A stretch of 64,000 nucleotides of DNA, from positions 1 through 64,000 of the forward strand of contig JAXHUM010000119.1 in the NCBI GenBank assembly GCA_034189325.1. Direction: 5' to 3'. The first letter of the stretch is position 1. Each line of letters starts with the position of its first letter. Position numbers and translations under genes: made by a program. Under the pieces are notes generated by a model. The model was not told the origin of the DNA. It was given only the letters and a program-made list of their open reading frames with translations, and did not search any database. This DNA comes from JAXHUM01 sp034189325 (GTDB lineage: Bacteria; Desulfobacterota; DSM-4660; Desulfatiglandales; Desulfatiglandaceae). Below are positions 33,950-42,343 of this stretch, piece after piece.

Positions 33950-34175
33950 AGACAATACCCGCCGGAAGATCCATAATAGGATCCCATATCGCCTTCTGGT
34001 CGTCAGGGACGATTAAATGCCTTGACCGCTCTAAACCCTAAGCTTCCACCTTATCTGACGTGATGGGACAGAAGTCTTCCACTAATTGCTGGAAGACTTC
34101 TGTCCCAAGGATAAAAATCCCCGCCCGGGCCTTGCCCACTGGAATCATTTTAAAAAGGAACTCTTCTCTCTGCAC
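33950..34175 (-). pseudogene. Diverged fragment of the FmdE-MoeA-like gene
   Basis: Read on the minus strand this encodes REEFLFKMIPVGKARAGIFI, then LGTEVFQQLVEDFCPITSDK, VEA, a TAG stop, and further on LIVPDDQKAIWDPI. It aligns residue by residue with EEPLFQVIPMRQAKVGILVT through IVPDDRKAICDHI of the intact gene at 35770-37434. About half of the residues match, so it comes from a paralog and not from a fresh duplication. It has an internal stop and both ends are lost. Confidence 0.75.
34064..34107. repeat. Perfect 17-bp inverted repeat inside the MoeA-like remnant
   Basis: TGGGACAGAAGTCTTCC (34064-34080) and its exact reverse complement (34091-34107) are separated by 10 bases. No T-run follows. 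In the intact paralog the corresponding stretch is not palindromic. Confidence 0.8.
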
Positions 34176-34275
34176 AGCCTAACATAACCAAACGGATCAT
34201 GGTCATCTCAAAGGAGAACAGTCCTGTTCCAGACTGTCTTTGAGGGTCCTTGAACGTGAATTACCTGGAAAAAGC

Positions 34276-34324
34276 TTGACAATATTGGTGGACAGACTAA
34301 ATTTGACCAAACGTTCGGTCAAAT
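34276..34324 (+). promoter_or_regulatory. Promoter with TetR/FadR-like operator before the thiolase gene
   Basis: TTGACA (34276-34281) and TAAATT (34298-34303) are 16 bases apart. The dyad ATTTGACC-aaacgttc-GGTCAAAT (34301-34324) overlaps the -10 box. TTGACC...GGTCAA arms are known for TetR-family fatty-acid regulators (PsrA/FadR type). Control by acyl-CoA is inferred; no TetR gene is in the window. Confidence 0.6.
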
Positions 34325-34423
34325 TTTTCCTGAACTGAGAAGTTCGGGGTTGGGCGACCTCAGGAATGCTTGCAGGTCCTTTTTTGAGTTTCGTTTTTTT
34401 CGTGCATGGGGAGGAGATGATAG

Positions 34424-35632
34424 ATGACTAATAGTAATGATATTGTAATTGTCAGTGCGGTAAGAACACCTTTCAGCCCTTTCGGAGGCGTCTTGAGGGA
34501 GATGCACAGTACAGACCTAGGTGCTCTGGTGATCAAAGAGGTGCTTGAAAGGGTCGACCTCTCGGGCGATGTGGTGGATGAACTCTATTACGGCATGTGT
34601 ATACAGTCCGAGGCCGCCCTGGAGAGCAATGTAAACGGCAGGCAGGCCCTTCTAAAGGCTGGGATGCCGGCAGACCTCATTTCTCTGACAATTGACAGGG
34701 CATGCTGTTCTTCCCTGACGGCTGTTCAGCTCGGCATTCGTACCATAATAGCCGGGGATGCCGAGGTTTTGATGGCGGTCGGTGCCGAGAATATGAGCAA
34801 TACGCCACTCGTTATGAATGGTCACCGTTGGGGGACGAAATTGCAGCAACCTGTTTTCAAGGATCACCTGAATCCTATTTTCTATACGAACCACAATGCC
34901 CTTGCAAAGGATGCAGGAGAGGTTGCCCTCGAGCACGGCATTGACAGAGAAGCGCAGGATCGGTGGGCCTTGGGAAGCCAGCAGAAGTATCAGAAAGCCA
35001 AGGAACTTGGCAAATTCAAAGACGAACTCATGCCGGTGATCATCCCTCAGAGAAAGGGGGACCCGATAGTCTTTGAGGAGGATGCCTTTCCTAAGCCTCA
35101 TACAACCATGGAAGGCCTTGCCAAATTAAAGACAGTGTATGCCAGCCCCACTGTGACCGCCGGCAACGCCCCTGGTCTTGATGCGGGGGCCTCGGCTGTT
35201 CTTTTTATGAGAAGATCCAAAGCCGAGGAATTGGGACTTGAGCCATTGGCAACGATACTCACGGTCAAGAGTGTAGCCATGGAACCCAGATATATGGCAG
35301 AGGCCCCAGGGTACGCTATCCTGAAGGCCCTCAAAAAAAGCGATATGACCATGTCGGATATAGATCTTGTGGAAATCAACGAGGCATTTGCCGCAATGCC
35401 CCTGGTTTCCACCAAGATTTTGGCAGAAAATGACATGGAAAAGTGGGAGGAAATAAAAAAAATAACCAATGTCAATGGAGACGCCATTGCCCTAGGCCAT
35501 CCTGTCGGCGCCAGCGGTGCCAGGATACTTATGACATTGATGTACGAGTTGAGGAGGCGTGGTGGTGGTCTTGGAGCTGCCGGCATATGCGGAGGTTTGG
35601 CGCAGGCCGATGCTGCGATTATCAGGGTCTGA
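34424..35632 (+). CDS. Thiolase (acetyl-CoA C-acyltransferase)
   Basis: A 402-aa thiolase of the beta-oxidation/biosynthetic type. The nucleophile Cys is in DRACCSSLTAVQLG (about residue 90), the catalytic His in NEAFAAMPLVS and GHPVGASGARIL, and the second Cys in AAGICGGLAQADA near the end. It cleaves 3-oxoacyl-CoA or condenses acetyl-CoA. In place of the usual VNKVCASG it has DRACCSS, so substrate use may differ from the thiolase at 59734. The start has GGGGAGGAGATGATAG. A separate promoter with a TetR-like operator indicates independent regulation. It ends 137 bases before the convergent FmdE-MoeA gene. Confidence 0.93.
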   Translation: MTNSNDIVIVSAVRTPFSPFGGVLREMHSTDLGALVIKEVLERVDLSGDVVDELYYGMCIQSEAALESNVNGRQALLKAGMPADLISLTIDRACCSSLTAVQLGIRTIIAGDAEVLMAVGAENMSNTPLVMNGHRWGTKLQQPVFKDHLNPIFYTNHNALAKDAGEVALEHGIDREAQDRWALGSQQKYQKAKELGKFKDELMPVIIPQRKGDPIVFEEDAFPKPHTTMEGLAKLKTVYASPTVTAGNAPGLDAGASAVLFMRRSKAEELGLEPLATILTVKSVAMEPRYMAEAPGYAILKALKKSDMTMSDIDLVEINEAFAAMPLVSTKILAENDMEKWEEIKKITNVNGDAIALGHPVGASGARILMTLMYELRRRGGGLGAAGICGGLAQADAAIIRV

Positions 35633-35769
35633 TAAGTGCGCCCATGTGAGCTTCATCCTCTTGCCAATGTTCACACATTGAGAAACATAGGGGGAGCCAC
35701 CTATTATTACATCATACGAACAAAGCTAATAATATCAAACTTATTGGTAAATCTGTTAAGGTTCTCCCC

Positions 35770-37434
35770 CTACTTTCCGAAAGGGCAATCGGGGAATTTA
35801 CATGAGGGACATGACAGGCAGATACCTCCATGCCCCATCTCAACCAAATCCTGCTCCGTGATCATGATATCGGCCAGCAATCTGGGTAGTAAGAGGTCAA
35901 AACTTGTTGTTTTGTGATAGAGGGCACACGCTGGCACACCGATCACCTGTACCTGATTGATATGGGCCAGCAAAGTCATATTCCCGGGAAGGATGGGGGT
36001 GCCGTATCGGAGATCAACAGCCCCGGCGTCCATCAGTCCCCGGCGAGTGACATCGTCGGGGTCTACGGATAGACCTGCCGTGGTGACCAACAGGTCCACA
36101 TTACGTGTCAAAAGATCGTTGATATGGTCGCATATCGCCTTTCGGTCGTCAGGGACAATGCAAGTTTTAATGACCCCGCATTTGTATGCTTCCACCTTCT
36201 CTGTAATAATGGGGATGAATCGCTCTTCCACCATGCCGAGAAAGATCTCGGTGCCGGTGACGAGGATCCCCACCTTGGCCTGACGCATTGGAATCACCTG
36301 AAACAGTGGCTCCTCGTTCAGTAAGGCAATGGCACGATCAAACTGATCACGGTGTATGTACAGGGGAACGGCCCTGGTGCCGGCCAGCTTGTCTCCCTTT
36401 GATACGACGGAAAAACTGTGACGGCTGGCGCACTTGATATCAGCGAGCCTATTGACGTCCGCTAGACGCCTTTTGTCTACGACAAACAGACCGTCCCGGG
36501 CCGCGACCATCTCCACCTTTCCTTCGCTCGGTGTCTTTGTATAGTCAACCCCCTGCCCTGACATGGCGCCGGCCATGGCCTTGGCTGCTTCATCTTCATG
36601 AATCCACTCCCCCCCTTTTGGACTCAGCTCAGACACATAGACTGACTGCCGACCCATTCTCTGTAATCGACAGATATCCCCGACAGATATGGTCTGGTTC
36701 CGTTTAAATGCCGGACCTTTTTCCTGGCCCGGGATAATCCGTGTCATATCGTGAAGGGCATGTTTTCCCACTGCATCCTCAACAGGTATAGCTCTCAGTG
36801 AGGGCCCTTTCGAGGCTCTTCCTCCTCTTGATGGTGGTTTTTGGATGTATGGGAGTTGCCCCTGGCAACCGAGGCAGACAGGGCCGTCCTTGGAAAGGTA
36901 GCCCTCGCGGCATGAGGGACAGAGGGCAAACCCTCCTCGCCCCCTTTCACTCATAGACTCCATTTCAATCCTCACCTGTTCCAGTCCGCATACTGTGGAA
37001 CCGGCCCTAACGATTTCATGCAGCAGCAGATCACCGTCCTGTTCCCGCTTGGGCTTGAGCTTGAAAAACCAACTCTTAAGTTCCGAAAAAGATTCCAATT
37101 TTTTCGGATCCACATAGACTCGAACGCCAAGACCTCCATATTTCTCAAACAGGGTGAGGGCGTAGCGCCCCGCATCAATGATCCGCAACCATCCGTTTCC
37201 AATGGTACATGGCGTCAGGATCTGTATAGCGTCCGGCAGGCACGCTTTTGTCTCACAGAGGGCATCGAAAAACTCGCCTTCAGGTAGATGTCTGTATGCC
37301 AGGTCCACCATAAAACCTCCTAGAACCATGCCAGGAGCAATATGTCCATGAAACGACCGGACCAATTCCAGATAATCATGGTATCTATGATTGCATATGG
37401 TGAGTTCCTGCCCTGTTTTTTCTTTTGCTTCCAT
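35770..37434 (-). CDS. FmdE-MoeA-like fusion protein
   Basis: A 554-aa protein of three parts. Residues 15-160 are an FmdE domain (LVRSFHGHIAPGMVLGGFMV), in which the usual Cys of FHGHxCPG is Ala. A zinc ribbon follows at about 173-197 (CPSCREGYLSKDGPVCLGC). From about 330 it is a MoCF_biosynth/MoeA-like molybdopterin-binding domain (KVGILVTGTEIFLGM; LLVTTAGLSVDPDDVTRRG). A Cys-rich tail (CLSCPSCKFPDCPFG) ends it. FmdE proteins are linked to tungsten or molybdenum formylmethanofuran dehydrogenases, and MoeA inserts metal into molybdopterin. It starts directly after the TAA of the molybdopterin oxidoreductase gene, so it is likely its dedicated maturation or metal-insertion factor (inference). 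Confidence 0.8.
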   Translation of the reverse strand: MEAKEKTGQELTICNHRYHDYLELVRSFHGHIAPGMVLGGFMVDLAYRHLPEGEFFDALCETKACLPDAIQILTPCTIGNGWLRIIDAGRYALTLFEKYGGLGVRVYVDPKKLESFSELKSWFFKLKPKREQDGDLLLHEIVRAGSTVCGLEQVRIEMESMSERGRGGFALCPSCREGYLSKDGPVCLGCQGQLPYIQKPPSRGGRASKGPSLRAIPVEDAVGKHALHDMTRIIPGQEKGPAFKRNQTISVGDICRLQRMGRQSVYVSELSPKGGEWIHEDEAAKAMAGAMSGQGVDYTKTPSEGKVEMVAARDGLFVVDKRRLADVNRLADIKCASRHSFSVVSKGDKLAGTRAVPLYIHRDQFDRAIALLNEEPLFQVIPMRQAKVGILVTGTEIFLGMVEERFIPIITEKVEAYKCGVIKTCIVPDDRKAICDHINDLLTRNVDLLVTTAGLSVDPDDVTRRGLMDAGAVDLRYGTPILPGNMTLLAHINQVQVIGVPACALYHKTTSFDLLLPRLLADIMITEQDLVEMGHGGICLSCPSCKFPDCPFGK

Positions 37435-39708
37435 TTATAAGGCCTCGATTCTGCATGGAATATATCGATGTAATGGAGTCCCTGCAATCCGATCCCTGTG
37501 GGTGTTTTTGGCTAATCTATTGGCATTCGCCCCATATATCTCTCCCTGATGCACCAGACCGAACCCATGAGGCACCATTACATAGCCCGGCCTCGTCGCC
37601 TTTGTCACTTCGAGTTCAATTTTTTCTTCCCCTGCCTCGGTCATTACCTTGACCATCTGTCCGTCACTGAAACCGAATGCCTCTGCATCGCCGGGGTGCA
37701 TGATTAATGTGCAGGCTCTCTTTCCTCTGTTCCAGGCAGGGTCACGCATCTGTGTGTTGGCGTTGTAGTCCATATGCCGGCCAGAGGACAGAACAAAGGG
37801 ATAGGCCTTCTCATCCTCTTTAAGTCTTTCTGATTCCATAGCTGGATTAATCTCTTGAATCCAGTCTTTCATTTCAGGTACATCCAGGTTAATTCGCCCA
37901 TCTTCCGTGCCCAGGGCCTGGAAATGATCCCATTTTTCGGCATCTACGCCGCCAACCCAAATACCTTCAGGATGTTGCAGGATAGCCTGGAAGATCTCTT
38001 CTCCAAGGCCCGGCCCGGGATGAAATCCCACCTGCGCAGCCTTTTCATGGGCTGAGGGCGGCAGGTTCTGCAAAAGCCCCCAAAACGAAGCCAGGTGTGC
38101 TGAGCCCAATTTCTTCCCAAGCGTTTTGGAAAGGATGTAGGGCATTCTCTTTCCGGCTTCGGGATGAGACTTTATGTATTCAATCAGTGCCGCACCAAAC
38201 TTCAACCTGTCTTTACTATCGGCCGCCTCATACAGAGTGCCTGGAATTTCAGGAATGAATCCCAGGCGATCGGCCAGCCGAAGGAATATCTCACCTGCTT
38301 CGATCTGCTCCCCCTGGGGTTCCACAACAGGCCGTCGAAATTGCAGGAAGATCTTGGGAAAACCTTCCCCTGGTAGACCTTCCACTCCAAAGCCTCCGTC
38401 CCACGATTCATAGGCGGATAGAGCAGGCAGCACATAATGAGAAAGTGCGGCCGTCTCGGTCATGGCTAATTCAACGCTCACCAGAAGGTCCAGTTTTTTG
38501 AAGGCCTCCTCATAAGCCGTGGTATCGGCATAAGAACGAAGGGGGTTTGCGCCACTGACTAATACCGCCCTTAGTTTGTCGGGATGATCCGTCATGATCT
38601 CTTCGGGCATCACATTCGGAGGATAGGCGCCGCCTATGACCGGATAATCAGTCGCCACCGTGCGCCAGGAGCGAGATTCTATTTCATCAGGGCTTTTTTT
38701 TGGTCTGCCTCCTCCGCTACGGAGGCTGACAGGAAAAATATTTCCCCCTTCGACCCCGGTTCTGCCACACACAGCTCGAAGGACATTTTCTAGGTAGGAT
38801 ATCAGGGTACTGTGTCTGTTCATAAGAACCCCCAGGTCGCTGTGATGGCTGGATTTACGAGTGGCAAACATGTGGGAGACCTCTTTCACCTGGTCGTAAT
38901 CCAGCTCGCAAACTTCAATTGCCGCTCTTGAATCGAAATCCATGAACCAGGGCCGGATCACCTCAAACCCAGTGACATGCTCTTCAATATAGTCCTGGTC
39001 GTGCCACCCTTGGTTCAGGATGATGGAGATCATCGCACGGTAAAAAAGGGCATCCGTTCCAGGGCGGATAGGCAGATGGATATCAGCAATCTTGGCTGTT
39101 TCCGACACACGGGGATCGACAACGACAAGCAATTTATCCGGGTCCTTTTTGAATCGTGTGAACACACGCCGCGCCTGAGGGGTATGGTGACTCATCATCG
39201 GATTCCACCCTACCGTCAAAAGCATATCTGTTTTTGCCAGATGAGGGGTGGCATGAACATGCTGGTTGCCGTAAGTTTTACCATCCACCCAGTACCTTCC
39301 GGTCAGCTCTTGGCCAAGGGCGTTGTAATAATACTGTGAACCAAGGCTTCGAAGCACGATAATGGCGAAGACGCCCTGAGATGGGGAGGCTGCCGTGCCT
39401 CCTCCCATCAAAGCAAGGGAACGGGGCCCATGTTCCTTCACAATGGAGGACAGCTTTTCAGCCACCTCGTCTATGGCCTGGTCCCAGGATATCCTCTCAA
39501 AGGCGCTACCAATCCTTTTGAGCGGATGCATCAGCCGATCGGCGTGGTGTTGATGATAGATGATATTCAATCCCTTGCGGCAGGCATAGCCCTCGCTGCG
39601 AAGATTGTCCTTATCCCCACGAACCTTAACGATGTTGTTGTTTTCGACTCGAACCTCGAGCCCACAGAGATTTCCTCAAAGCACACATGTTGTCTTTTTC
39701 CAATCCAT
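37435..39708 (-). CDS. Molybdopterin oxidoreductase with Sec at an Fe-S ligand position
   Basis: A 757-residue member of the bis-MGD oxidoreductase (DMSO reductase) family. From ATG 39708 the frame reads MDWKKTTCVL-UGA-GNLCGL and continues open to 37435. The cluster motif is C8-x2-U11-x3-C15-x27-C43, with UGA (39678-39676) exactly at the second ligand. A hairpin with a GGU loop follows (39662-39646). Later family marks are LLTVGWNPMMSHH, VVVDPRVSETAKIADIHLPI, RPGTDALFYRAM, and the C-terminal PFVLSSGRHMDYNANTQMRD. No membrane or secretion signal is seen. GGGAGG stands 7 bases before 39708 but only one before ATG 39714, so 39708 is the better start. The substrate is unknown. The next gene is the FmdE-MoeA fusion, with no gap. 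Confidence 0.8.
39646..39678 (-). promoter_or_regulatory. Candidate SECIS of the molybdopterin oxidoreductase with its UGA
   Basis: UGA is at 39678-39676. Thirteen bases later GGCUCGA (39662-39656) pairs with UCGAGUC (39652-39646), 7 pairs including one G-U, closing a GGU loop. The loop starts 20 bases after the UGA; in fdhA of this window it starts after 18. A guanine-rich small loop at this distance is what SelB recognises in bacteria. Confidence 0.65.
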
Positions 39709-40198
39709 TGCCATACCTCCCTTTGATGCAGCCAAACCACCTCTACTGTTGAGTCGGATCGGAGATAATCATAATCCCGAACAACCAAACAGCCCGTCTC
39801 TCTTGCAATAGACCCTAGTGTAAACAGAGCTTCAAGGTGAAATAAGAGAAAGACTCCGGCCATATATCTATCGTATGTCACACCAACCACCACAGGGGAA
39901 TGTATGAGAGGAGTCGATGCCTTTTATGGAAGAAAAAACCGTTACACCTGTTTCTCAGACAAGTCGTTCAGAAACCAGACCTAAACCATGGCTTGATAGG
40001 GGCATTAGAATTGGAGAATCCTCTTTCAGGGGGAAGTAGAAAAAAGAAAGACGCGACTGATTGAATTTGTCCTTGAGTTTTCAGTTGATTTCTGATTAGT
40101 TTGTATACGAACATATCAGTCGAACCATCCGGTGTCAATCAACAAAACTTGAGTCCAGGTGATTTTTAATTGGGAGATCAAAAAAGGAGTTCAGGAAA
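39709..40198. other. Divergent intergenic region
   Basis: Holds the promoters of the molybdopterin oxidoreductase (minus) and the QueG-like gene (plus). A frame at 39567-39893 on the minus strand is a shadow of the oxidoreductase start region and has no motif. A 28-base dyad is listed at 40092-40119. Nothing else is seen. Confidence 0.35.
40092..40119. promoter_or_regulatory. 28-bp dyad upstream of the QueG-like gene
   Basis: The sequence has arms CTGAT...ATCAG, GTT...AAC and a central GTATAC, all symmetric; 22 of 28 positions match their mates. It lies 80 bases before the start at 40199. The size and symmetry fit a dimeric repressor site. The regulator is unknown; the Crp-family gene at 41630 is not a good fit, because its family prefers TGTGA-like arms. 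Confidence 0.5.
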
Positions 40199-41266
40199 AT
40201 GGCAAAAGACAAAAAACGTTTCGAAGACCTTGAGCAACTTGCCAAAGACCTGGTATTAAACGCCGGGGCCATTGACGTGGGGATCGCCACGGTTGAGACT
40301 CTGGAAGGGGGACCACCCTCCACCGACCTGACGTATGTGATGGATGGCGCCAGGTCAGCCATTGTTTTCGCCCTTCCCCTGGACCAGGAGAAGATCGAAA
40401 GGTTCCTGAAAAAAGAGGACTTTTCTGGGCACTGCCTAGACAATGTCCGCGTCAACACCCTTGCCAGTGGTATTGCCCTGGAACTGGCCCGATTCTTGGA
40501 GATGAAGGGCCAAAAGGCTGTTCCGGTTGAATCCAATTTCTTCTATCGGAAAGATACGCCCAGGGGTCCTCATGATGAAAAACCCACGATTTCTCATCGA
40601 TACCTGGCTGTACGGGCAGGACTCGGGCATTTCGGTCTATCCGGTAACGTGATACGGCCAAAGGACGGGATCCCGGTCATTTTCGCCGCAGTGGTTACCG
40701 ATGCGCGATTGACACCAACGGATCCCCTTCCGCCTGAAGAGAATTACTGTGACGAATGCGGCCTGTGTCTGTCAGCCTGCGCCTCAGGCCTGATGCATCC
40801 AAAAGAGAAGGCCTCTGTAACCATGGGCGGAGTTGAATTCTCCTATGCCAAGCGGCAGAGCTACAACCGATGTGATTATGTCTGCGGGGGTTTCACAGGC
40901 CTATCCAAGTCCGGCAAGTGGTCCACCTGGTCTCCTGCCCGCTTTCCCATACCGGAAAAGGACGAAGAGTTCCTGGATGCTATCCGTGCGGCTGTTAAGC
41001 CATACGCCTATCGCCCCAGACCTGGAATAGGCTTTTACCATCCCCAGCTGCCGGGCAACAAAGGCCAGATGACATGCGGCCATTGCCAACTTATCTGCCA
41101 TCCTGACAAGGAGATCCGGAAGAAGCGTTTCAATATGCTGACCAAAGCCGGTGTGGTCATCCAGCTAAAAGATGGATCCCTGAAAGCGGTTTCGCCCGAA
41201 GAGGCAGAAAAACACCTCGACGCCATGCCCCGGGAACAGAGGGCCCTGTATGAAATGGTAGACTGA
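40199..41266 (+). CDS. QueG-like 4Fe-4S double-cluster protein
   Basis: A 355-aa soluble protein related to epoxyqueuosine reductase and reductive dehalogenases. RAGLGHFGLSGNVI (about residues 139-152) is the corrinoid-domain motif of that group. Two ferredoxin-type clusters are visible, CDECGLCLSAC (about 181-191) followed by an extra CDYVCGG, and CGHCQLICHP (about 302-311). QueG reduces epoxyqueuosine in tRNA with cobalamin, but this protein differs in size and spacing and no queuosine gene is near, so a corrinoid-reducing or reductase role with the MetE-like protein at 42344 is as likely. The start has AAAAGGAGTTCAGG. A terminator follows at 41393. Confidence 0.75.
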   Translation: MAKDKKRFEDLEQLAKDLVLNAGAIDVGIATVETLEGGPPSTDLTYVMDGARSAIVFALPLDQEKIERFLKKEDFSGHCLDNVRVNTLASGIALELARFLEMKGQKAVPVESNFFYRKDTPRGPHDEKPTISHRYLAVRAGLGHFGLSGNVIRPKDGIPVIFAAVVTDARLTPTDPLPPEENYCDECGLCLSACASGLMHPKEKASVTMGGVEFSYAKRQSYNRCDYVCGGFTGLSKSGKWSTWSPARFPIPEKDEEFLDAIRAAVKPYAYRPRPGIGFYHPQLPGNKGQMTCGHCQLICHPDKEIRKKRFNMLTKAGVVIQLKDGSLKAVSPEEAEKHLDAMPREQRALYEMVD

Positions 41267-41283
41267 CTATTATACAGGCATAG

Positions 41284-41340
41284 TAAAGAATCCTTGCCCA
41301 GAGGACCAGGCTTTGGTTATCCCCATAGGGGATTTGCTTT
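41284..41340 (-). repeat. IS200-type end remnant, related to 2826-2875
   Basis: The stretch GGACCAGGCTTTGGTTATCC-CCATAGGGGAT resembles GGGTCAGGCTTTGATTACCC-CTATAAGGGGAT at 2841-2872 next to the TnpA remnant. About 70 percent of bases match by eye over some 50 bases. It is probably an old solo copy of the same element end. Confidence 0.4.
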
Positions 41341-41392
41341 GGACGTTCGTTTCTCAGAGAAAAAATATACGACAGAGCCATCTATATCTGAT

Positions 41393-41415
41393 CTGGCCCA
41401 AAGGACCAGGTTTTT
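41393..41415 (+). terminator. Terminator-like hairpin
   Basis: CTGG-c-CC pairs with GG-a-CCAG around an AAA loop and is followed by GTTTTT. It lies 127 bases after the stop of the QueG-like gene. Confidence 0.6.
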
Positions 41416-41629
41416 CAAGACTCAATAAAATCACCGCCCATCCCGTGCACCTGTCCTGTTGCTCCCTTCCGAAAACGTCCGTAAACACAGTTCCGACAGC
41501 GCTGGTCTTTTCCTCCCCTCTCTGTTTAACTTGTTGACCCAAGATCCGTTCGACATGAGAGTATCGGATTGACCGCCCATTATAAAAGATGTTAAAAGGG
41601 CCGGTATCTTTGCGAAAGGATGACGTTCA

Positions 41630-42310
41630 ATGGACACGGTCTTGGAGATACTCTCTACCACCCCGCTATTCGGCGGCCTACCGGAAAAACAGCTCCTGGA
41701 GATCAAGAAGATTGCTGTCAGCAAGGACTTCACCAAGGGCCAGATTATCTTCTTGGAAGGAGACGAAGGTGACGGCTTCTATGTGGTTGGCCAGGGGATG
41801 GTCAAGGTCTTTAAGACCTCTTCAGAGGGAAAGGAGCAGATCCTCCATTTACTTGGCCCGGGAGAACCTTTTGGGGAAGTCCCTGTTTTTTCAGGAAAAT
41901 CTTTCCCGGCCAATGCGGAGGCCATTTCGAAGTGTTGGCTCCTGTTTTTCCATCGAACCTCCTTTATCAGTCTGATAGGCGCCAATCCTTCTCTTGCCTT
42001 AAACATGCTCGCTGTCCTATCAATGAGGCTCCGTCAATTCACGGTCCAGGTAGAAAACCTGTCACTAAAAGAGGTCCCGGCCAGGCTCGCCTCCTACCTG
42101 ATCTATCTTCATCAAGAGCAGGGAGGCAAGGAGATCGTGGGCTTGGAGATCTCAAAAGGGCAGTTGGCCAGCCTCCTTGGCACTGTTCCAGAGACCCTTT
42201 CCCGCATTTTTTCAAAAATGACGGACCAGGGGTTGATCGAAGTGAAAGAGCGTAAGATCAGACTCCTTGACCCCGAAGGCCTGGAAGATCTTGCAGCGAG
42301 TGGTAAGTAA
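41630..42310 (+). CDS. Crp/Fnr-family transcriptional regulator
   Basis: A 226-aa regulator. The N-terminal cNMP-binding domain has the usual GQIIFLEGDEGDGFYVVGQG (about residues 37-56) and the beta-roll PGEPFGEVPVFSG. The C-terminal winged helix carries the recognition segment SKGQLASLLGTVPETLSRIF (about 173-192), where E-T-L-S-R is the classic Crp/Fnr recognition helix. The four cysteines of the oxygen-sensing Fnr cluster are absent, so it more likely binds a small ligand or heme. The start has AAAGGATGACGTTCA. The MetE-like gene follows 33 bases later and may be its target or operon partner. Confidence 0.92.
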   Translation: MDTVLEILSTTPLFGGLPEKQLLEIKKIAVSKDFTKGQIIFLEGDEGDGFYVVGQGMVKVFKTSSEGKEQILHLLGPGEPFGEVPVFSGKSFPANAEAISKCWLLFFHRTSFISLIGANPSLALNMLAVLSMRLRQFTVQVENLSLKEVPARLASYLIYLHQEQGGKEIVGLEISKGQLASLLGTVPETLSRIFSKMTDQGLIEVKERKIRLLDPEGLEDLAASGK

Positions 42311-42343
42311 AGGCATTATCTCGTTTTTGAGAAAGGATAGGCC

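Noticed and set aside
39567..39570. Molybdopterin oxidoreductase starting at TTG 39570, after the UGA
   Set aside because: This would delete the first three ligands of the conserved cluster, has no ribosome-binding site, and the upstream frame encodes the exact cluster motif behind a good ribosome-binding site.
39567..39893. 108-aa frame on the minus strand
   Set aside because: It overlaps the start of the oxidoreductase in another frame and shows no motif.
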